The notes beneath the pieces are model-generated. The model was given only the letters and a program-made list of their open reading frames with translations, had not been told where the DNA came from and ran no database searches. The translations under genes were made by a program, and so were the position numbers. 64,000 bases of DNA. Source: Arcuatula senhousia (lineage: Eukaryota; Mollusca; Bivalvia; Mytilida; Mytilidae). The stretch is taken from NCBI GenBank assembly GCA_963971305.1, contig OZ020303.1, positions 30,678,106 through 30,742,105 of the forward strand. Reading direction: 5' to 3'. Below are positions 57,656 to 64,000 of the stretch, one piece after another (position 1 is the stretch's first letter; the number at the start of each line of letters is the position of its first letter).

Positions 57656-60563
57656 TTTTGGTCACAGTTAATTTAACATAGCAACTCTTACTGTTTTCAA
57701 TATCATCAATGGTACATAAAAACCAAATAACATTTTAATGAACTAGAGCAATATTTTCACGTATAGAGCAGTGATGGGATGTGGGGAGCTAAGGGCAACG
57801 TGTCTATAGAATACGTTACATAATGTTGGTCTGACCTAAGCATGTTTAGCCTGACTCATCAGGTTTGAAATGTTGGTTTAATATCCGACAGAAAGTTTTC
57901 TTAACGTCTAAATATTTATTTGGCAGTGATGACCCACAGACAGACAAACAAACACAATGCGTTTCCAAATGAGTTTGGTATGTGTTGCAAATGATAGACA
58001 GATGTAGTGTGGACAGTCTGATTCACCTCTTTGATATATTTTGATAAGTCTAGATGATTAGTTATGATTAATAAGGATCTTCTAATGAGTTTTATCTGGT
58101 TTTGATAAATCTGTGGAATTCCCTGACCCACAGTTATTGTAACCTTTTGACCGTTATAAAGACATCTAATCCTGGGTACTTATCATTTGTGATACTGCAA
58201 TACAAACATCCGCTTCGAAATTTCTTTTTGATAGAACAATCCTTTTCTCTTTGGGATTGCGACGAAAGAACCTGTTTTATTTGACGTTAGAGTTAAGGAT
58301 GGATTAAATTTTTTTCTAAGTTAATGCTAGTTCTTTCCCTTTATATGTATGTACATACTACATTCATAAATCCTCGTTAAGGCGATAATGCTCAATCCTG
58401 TTTTCTAGAACATCCGGAAGTTCTATTCATAAACATCGCGCCTTACCAGTCGGTACCCGTCGGCAGTAGTAAAAATCTTACACGATTTTAACTGCACTGA
58501 GAGAACTTCTCAGCAGTTAAAACTTTCTTTTTCAACATGTCGCCCACGGATTTTCTTTGATGTGGTTATCTGTCGTTATAGTTGCATGAACATGTCTTTT
58601 AAAAACCCTCGTTTCCATGGAGGGATCCAAGGGTTGCGATCGATCATTCTACTATGCATGTTATTTGCTTAATCATGATTGCATATGGTTATGCGTCTGT
58701 CACACCTTGTTGTTTTTATTTATATGAACTTTATTCTCGGTGCTAAAGTCTGTGTTTATCTACCCGGGAGAGTATTTAAACCGAGATAACATACACATTC
58801 TTCCCGGTGAAATCAGGTGAATTTCAATTAATAACTGAGATATATTGGGCTTAAATTGTTTCAGTAAATATGAACTTTGCTTTACACACAACCGCGGTAC
58901 ATACAAGCATTCAGAAAATGGCAACTTATCTATACTTGTCCTCGTTTAAAAGTTCGGGTCCACTTTTCGGGTCAGTCTGTGAGAGGTATGGAAACCCTTT
59001 ATCGATAGTTGTACCCTTTTAAAGGCTTGGCAATAAACAAGGTTTATATTTATGAAAATCTTGACAGTTTCATGTTCTACTGAGCACGACCTTAAGGTGA
59101 TAAATAGAGCGTAGATTCATCCTTAATATGCTTGCAACCCTGGTTTCGACTATCATGAACTGACATCTTTATATGTCCAAGGTTTCGTTTCAGTTCTAGT
59201 ATTCATACCTATATAAGGCAACAAAGTTTCAAATTCTGTAAAATAGTATTCAAATTTCCAGACATTTTGTCTTTTGAAGAAGCTTTTGTCTATAATTAGT
59301 ATCGACCTACTGACTATTTGACATTGTCTGTTCAGTTACAGTTTACTGTGCTTTATTTCTGTAATACCGAAAGGAGAAAGACATCTTGTAGAACTTTGAA
59401 ATTCAAAATTCCTTAGAGTATGTGGTATTAGACAAAATGCAGCCATGATATTGATTGAAAAATCATGCAATTTGAATTTTATTATTAAGCTACTTTATCC
59501 GAACCCCAATCTGGTTTTGTGTGTGGGTTTTGCTTTCAGATACGAGAGTTTGGATTGATTGGTATCATTTCAGATATCGGTTATTCACCCACAGACGACC
59601 ATTATAGCCGTCCAGACGACTTTGTTCGTATATATCGACCGCACTTTTCCTGAAATAGAATTGTAATGATTTATTATTCCGCCTTATTTCTTCCTAAAAG
59701 GAACGTTGGTGGACTTAGCTGAACTGAATATCCGCCTGTTTAAATAAAGGGTTGTCCATTTTAGGCTATGATTTATGTACCCCACATTTTGTTTTACATA
59801 ATTTAAATCTAAATTGTTCTTTGGAGAAAAAATAATCAATAGCGAAAGAAAAACAGTGAATGAAATGATGATAATACTAATGACACAAGAACTAAATAAA
59901 ACTTAAATAAGACATGGTGTATTCGTTTGATCTTAACATTGGGTAAAACCATTTGTTGCGACTTTATCTTTGTTTCATCTAAGGCAAAATATTTTATAGT
60001 TTACTGTTAGCTGCAATGGGTTATTGCATAGTTCTCAGGGCAGCTGTTACGTCAAAGCCAAGGACAAAGAATTTTATCACTAAACTGAATGCAATCATTT
60101 ACACGTTTATTCATGAAATTTCCTACCTAAGTAGGATGTCGAATACTGAATACTAACACTAGTTATATATGCAAGAATAATAAGCCGAAATGCAGGGTTA
60201 ATATCACTAGGTCAACTTCAAGTGCTTTAAAGGTTTTCCTATTACGGTACATACGAGTCAACCATTTTCATACATCGTATTCGTAATTTGTTAAAATGCA
60301 TTTCCCACGTATAAGGTTAAAAGAGGAGAGATAGAGGTGTCGGTTTTGAATTAGGTTTGATTAATTTGGACAATTTGGTCCAAATGAAACCATAAAAAGT
60401 AATAAGTAGTCAAATCTCTACAATAAAGTATAAGCGTTATAAAGAGAATTACATAATGGTCTGATACAAAGACAAAAAGAATTTTATCTTGTTATGCATA
60501 ACATGCAAGACAAGAAAGTAGCTACGCCATTTTGTTAGGGTAAACATTAAAACAAGCAAACGA
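57656..60563. other. No recognisable feature (long unique interval)
   Basis: About 2.9 kb, AT-rich, without detectable element ends. A mildly GC-richer patch lies at about 58400-58820. ORFs are short. If a regulatory or first-exon region exists in this window, such a patch is a place to look, but nothing in the sequence proves it. Confidence 0.4.
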
Positions 60564-60660
60564 TTTAATAAACTGTATAACCGAATTATTAAATCGTTTA
60601 AACGAATAAATAAACCGTTTAAACGAATTAATAAATAGTTTAAACGATTCAATAAATAAG
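60564..60660 (+). repeat. 21-bp minisatellite with GTTTAAAC palindromes
   Basis: Four to five units of about 21 bp, each with GTTTAAACGA and AATAAAT. The first unit is degraded. On the minus strand it yields a periodic peptide with RLN and LLI spacing of 7 residues, a by-product of the 21-bp period. Confidence 0.7.
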
Positions 60661-60796
60661 ATTTTTTTTTCTCTTTTTTATTGTTTGGTGCAAATAAGCC
60701 GTTTAAGTTATAAAAAAACTTTTGCAGTAAAAATCTGTTTTGAAATAAAGTGATAAAACTATCGTTTTTTTTCGGGGTTTTTTTTTCAGAAAATAA

Positions 60797-61515
60797 AGCC
60801 CCGTTTACACGATCAAAGTTTTTCATCAAAAATCTTTGTCCAAGTTTTTGATGAAAAAGTTGGACAAATAAAACTTTGTCAAAGTAGCTGTTTACACGAT
60901 CAAACTTTTTTGATTGTTTTCTTCTATTTATAGTGGCTTAAGTGTGGGGACACGTAGTTGTACATGTAGTATGTGAGTACATAATCATATCATATGCAGT
61001 TACTTCTAAACTAGGATGTACAGAAATTGCATCAGACCAACATAGCCTGGTTGCTCAAACACTTTGATGTGGGAATTATAAGTTGAAAATGCCAATGAAT
61101 ATTAGTACTGTTACAAAAGCTACATGAGAATGATTAAACGTTTCTAAAAGAAATTCACCAGTTGTAGAGAAATAAAATAGTTAATATTAATTTTCCCGTT
61201 CAAGGCATCAATAATATTTTTTGACCATTGAAATTTTGTTTCTGTTGTTACTTTCTTTCCTGCCATTTTGCCATGTGCTTTTGTTTACAAAATATTCTGA
61301 TAAGTTCAATAACTTATTCTGATTGGTCAATTCCCGTCAAAGTCCATCCAAGTTTTCAGAAAAATAGGATGAGGTTCTATTCTGTCAAAGTCCGTCAAAG
61401 TCCTTCAAATTTCTTTGTCAAAGTTTTTGATGCAGGTTTGCATGGTCAAAAAAGTTTGTCAAAGAAAACTTGGACAAAGTTTTTGATGGAAAACTTTGAT
61501 CGTGTAAACGGGGCT
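60797..61515. mobile_element. TAA-flanked TIR element (Harbinger-like)
   Basis: AGCCCCGTTTACACGATCAA and the complementary right end give a TIR that continues through AAGTTTTTCATCAAAAA and CTTTGTCCAAGTTTT, about 50 bp with few mismatches. TAA flanks both sides (60794-60796 and 61516-61518). Inside, TTTGTCAAAGT/ACTTTGACAAA motifs repeat near both ends. There is no transposase. The 3-bp TAA duplication points to PIF/Harbinger. Confidence 0.75.
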
Positions 61516-61518
61516 TAA

Positions 61519-61868
61519 AACAAGTAAAAAATCTGTTTTGAAATTAACTGATCAACAGTTTGTGGCTTTTGACTTTTGAATAACAGGTTTGAGGAAGTTT
61601 TTTCTGGTTGATATAAATCTGGGATTGTAACATGCAGTTAATTTACTGGGATTGCTGTGTACGTAATATTATAGGTATAGGAGCACAATCGATAATTTTT
61701 CTTAATGAAAAATAACTTGTTTACTGAACGGTTACAAGCTGTCACCTATAATACATTATTCAATAACATTACATACCACATTTTAAGATGAAATATAGCA
61801 AAATTCGCAAATTTTGTGTCTAGATTTACATGTATATATAGAGTTCGTTTACACTTTTAAACATTTTT
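61519..61868. other. No recognisable feature
   Basis: AT-rich. It starts with AAAAATCTGTTTTGAAAT, which also occurs just left of the TAA element at about 60729. Confidence 0.45.
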
Positions 61869-62935
61869 AGCTCACCTGACCCGAAGGGTCAAGTGAGATA
61901 TTGTCATCGCCATCCGTCCGTCGTCCGTCGTCCGTCGTCCGTCCGTTACTTTTTCAAAAATCTTCTTCTCTGAAACCACTGAATGGAATTTTTCAAAACT
62001 TGGTCCAAGTATTAATCAGGGCATGATGTTTAAAAATTGTGTTCGGCTTTATGATTTGATACCAAACATGGCCGCTGTTACTAAAAATAGAACATAGGGT
62101 TAAATCACATTCAAAGACTTATAACTTGAAAACTAGAACAGATAGAAAAAATCTGATGGATCTTCGGCTCTTCAGAATCAAAAACTCTACAAAAGTCTCC
62201 ATTGGGTCGAAGTTGTCAGATGACCCCTAATAGGGGTTATGGCCCTTTTAAGGTCAAAAATAGCGTTTTTACATGTTTTTGCCCTATAGAATGAAAACTA
62301 TTGCAGATAGAGAAAAGCTGTTGCCTGCTAAAATGTTCAGCTCATTAAGCTCTACAAAAGTCTCCATTGGGTCGAAGTTGTCAGATGACCCCTAATTGGG
62401 GTTATGGCCCTTTTAAGGTCAAAAATAGCGTTTTTTCATGTTTTTGCCCTATTGAATGAAAACTATTGCAGATAGAGAAAAGCTGTTGCCTGCTAAAATG
62501 TTCAGCTCATTAAGCTCTACAAAAGTCTCCATCGGGTCTAAGTTGTCAGATGACCCCTATTAGGGGTTATGGCCCTTTTAAGGTCCAAAATAGCGTTTTT
62601 TCATGTTTTTGCCCTATAGAATGAAAACTATTGCAGATAGAGAAAAGGTGTTGCTTGCTTAAATGTTTAGCTCATTAAGCTTTACAAAAGTCGTCAGATA
62701 AGCCTTTATAGGAGTAATGGTCCTTTTAAGGTCAAAAATAGCGTTTTTTTTCATGTTTTTTGCCCTATTGAATGAAAATTATTGCAGATAGAGAAAAGGT
62801 GGGGCTTGCTTTAATGTTCAGCTCATTTAGCCTCAGGAAAGTCTCCGTTGTGTCCAAGTTGGGACTTGACCCATTAAAGAAGAGACCATTATGCCTTAAG
62901 GACCAGGTGAGCGATTCAGGCTCCTGGGAGCCTCT
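61869..62935 (-). mobile_element. Family D, minus-strand copy
   Basis: Reading the plus strand, AGCTCACCTGACCCGAAGGG is followed by three CCGTCGT repeats and CCGTCCG, a unique 300-bp right-end domain (ACCACTGAATGGAATTTTTC, AACATGGCCGCTGTTAC), then about 4.5 tandem units. Units recur at TTGCAGATAG (62301, 62466, 62631, 62782), so the unit is 165 bp and the last is 14 bp shorter. It ends in AGGTGAGCGATTCAGGCTCC and a 7-bp hairpin GGCTCCTGGGAGCC. It is uninterrupted and its units are more alike than those at 9-13 kb, so it is probably younger. Confidence 0.8.
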
Positions 62936-63687
62936 AGTTTTATGTAATACTATAAGTCTACTTGTGGTACATTGACGTTACGTTTTAATTTATTAATGAC
63001 ATTTTATCACAATTCTATTGTGTTTTAGGTTGTTAGTGGGAAGGACCAAAGATTTGAATAAAGTTTTTTTTTACTTAAGTCATATAAGAATAAAAGAACC
63101 ATTATCTAATATGGATAAAAAAAATTGCAACAAAGTTCTATTCAAGACTCATCAGAGGCGCTCTGTCCAACATATTGAAAAAGCCAATCAGATTAAAGTA
63201 ATCAAAATGATTATAAATAATGTTTAATTTTCTTTGATTGCATGCATGTGTTGCATCTATTTGTATATCATGTCAGAAGTTTACCATTAACTCAATTTGC
63301 CATTCAAACCATTCAATTCTTGTACTATAGCCATTTATGGCATCATCCAGACTAATAGACACATTGCGTGAAAGAATCAGAGTGAAAAGCATCTTCTATC
63401 AGAAATTATTAATAAATTTTTCCACTTCCCCGCTGACCACCGTATGCCGATAATGATTTGTTGATGTTGTCCATCAGAACAACACGTTGGCTCTCATTGT
63501 TTTCAATAAATATCCTTATAACCGATAAAATTGATGAGTTAAAATCCCTCTGGTAATCTCTACTGAATTGTTATTAATGTTAACTGTCAAAATCTTAAGA
63601 GCATTTCACAAGAAGACAAGGAAATTTGAATTTTCATATAGAGAAATTTGGTTTGTCCTGTCGTGGGGTCTCGGGGGTTAAGTGTTA
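62936..63687. other. No recognisable feature
   Basis: AT-rich unique sequence. Nothing supported. Confidence 0.5.
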
Positions 63688-63725
63688 GTTATTCCCCTGG
63701 GGGCGGATGCCCGATGGGGGATAAC
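63688..63725. repeat. GC-rich inverted repeat
   Basis: GTTATTCCCC and GGGGGATAAC form a stem with one mismatch around GGGGGCGGATGCCCG. It stands out from the AT-rich surroundings and may be part of a small element whose borders I cannot set. Confidence 0.4.
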
Positions 63726-64000
63726 TGATTTATACCACGGGACTGTAGAGGGTGCTAAATGAAAGTTTATGATAATTAATGAGGGGGGTCTTTCAGGAAT
63801 TTAGCCTTATCTACTGATAAAGCATGATTAATGCAGGGTATCTCGTTACATTTATGACATAGTGGTATAATAGCCTTTAAACCATCTTCAAACGAAGTGA
63901 AAATGGTAAAACTGACCAGACATATGGTTCATAGAAATTTTTAAGGATAGAAATTCTGGGAATGAAATAGATTTAAGTTTGGAAAGATCTTAGGGGTTTT
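63726..64000. other. No recognisable feature
   Basis: AT-rich sequence to the window end. Nothing supported. Confidence 0.5.

Overview
This looks like a gene-poor stretch of an AT-rich animal genome, most likely a bivalve mollusc and possibly a mussel relative. I base this on dispersed-repeat types I associate with bivalve genomes: tandem-core elements with GACGG/GCC-rich ends, like the Pearl/Helentron group; a T/G-rich repeat containing CTTCCGGAGCACC; and SINE-like units with GAGT or TTAG tetranucleotide tails. The assignment rests on recalled pattern, not on a search. No intact protein-coding gene could be supported. The only credible coding remnant is an 82-codon exon-like piece (49897-50145) inside a degenerate hAT-like transposon.

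The window is best read as layers of mobile elements. Working family names used below: A and B are two related SINE-like families of about 450-520 bp with a common GC-rich head and different tetranucleotide tails. C is a T/G-rich element of about 250 bp with a shorter form of about 130-150 bp. D is a Helentron/Pearl-like element with a core of about 165-bp repeats and a terminal hairpin. E is a second tandem-core element with a 174-bp unit. F is a weak dispersed repeat. Terminal-inverted-repeat (TIR) elements with defined target site duplications (TSDs) include two CACTG...CAGTG elements (TA), a Mutator-like element (9 bp), two related PIF/Harbinger-like MITEs (TTA), further elements flanked by TAA, CTG and TTAA, and an hAT-like element (5 bp).

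Layout. 1-8 kb: C fragment, E, F, a tRNA-like relic, a small MITE, A with C nested in it, B, and two C copies. 9.27-13.33 kb: D inside D, with a C copy in the outer one and a CACTG element in the inner one. 13.5-20.1 kb: B, a tiny palindrome, a 168-bp satellite, A, and microsatellites. 21-30 kb: a Harbinger-like MITE and minisatellites, one of them interrupted by B. 30.6-34.8 kb: a possible composite element holding the second CACTG element and C, then B followed directly by A. 36.8-46.6 kb: a B fragment, a short C copy, several TIR elements including the Mutator-like element with another element nested inside, and B. 49-54 kb: the hAT-like element with its transposase remnant, a C dimer, and B. 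56-63 kb: the TTAA and TAA elements, a retroelement-like tail, and a D copy on the minus strand.

The most informative result is the nesting. Several insertions sit inside repeats whose uninterrupted sequence is present elsewhere in the window, so their boundaries, TSDs and relative ages can be read directly. Non-repeat intervals were read and are marked as showing nothing recognisable; exons of an unknown lineage-specific gene cannot be excluded there.
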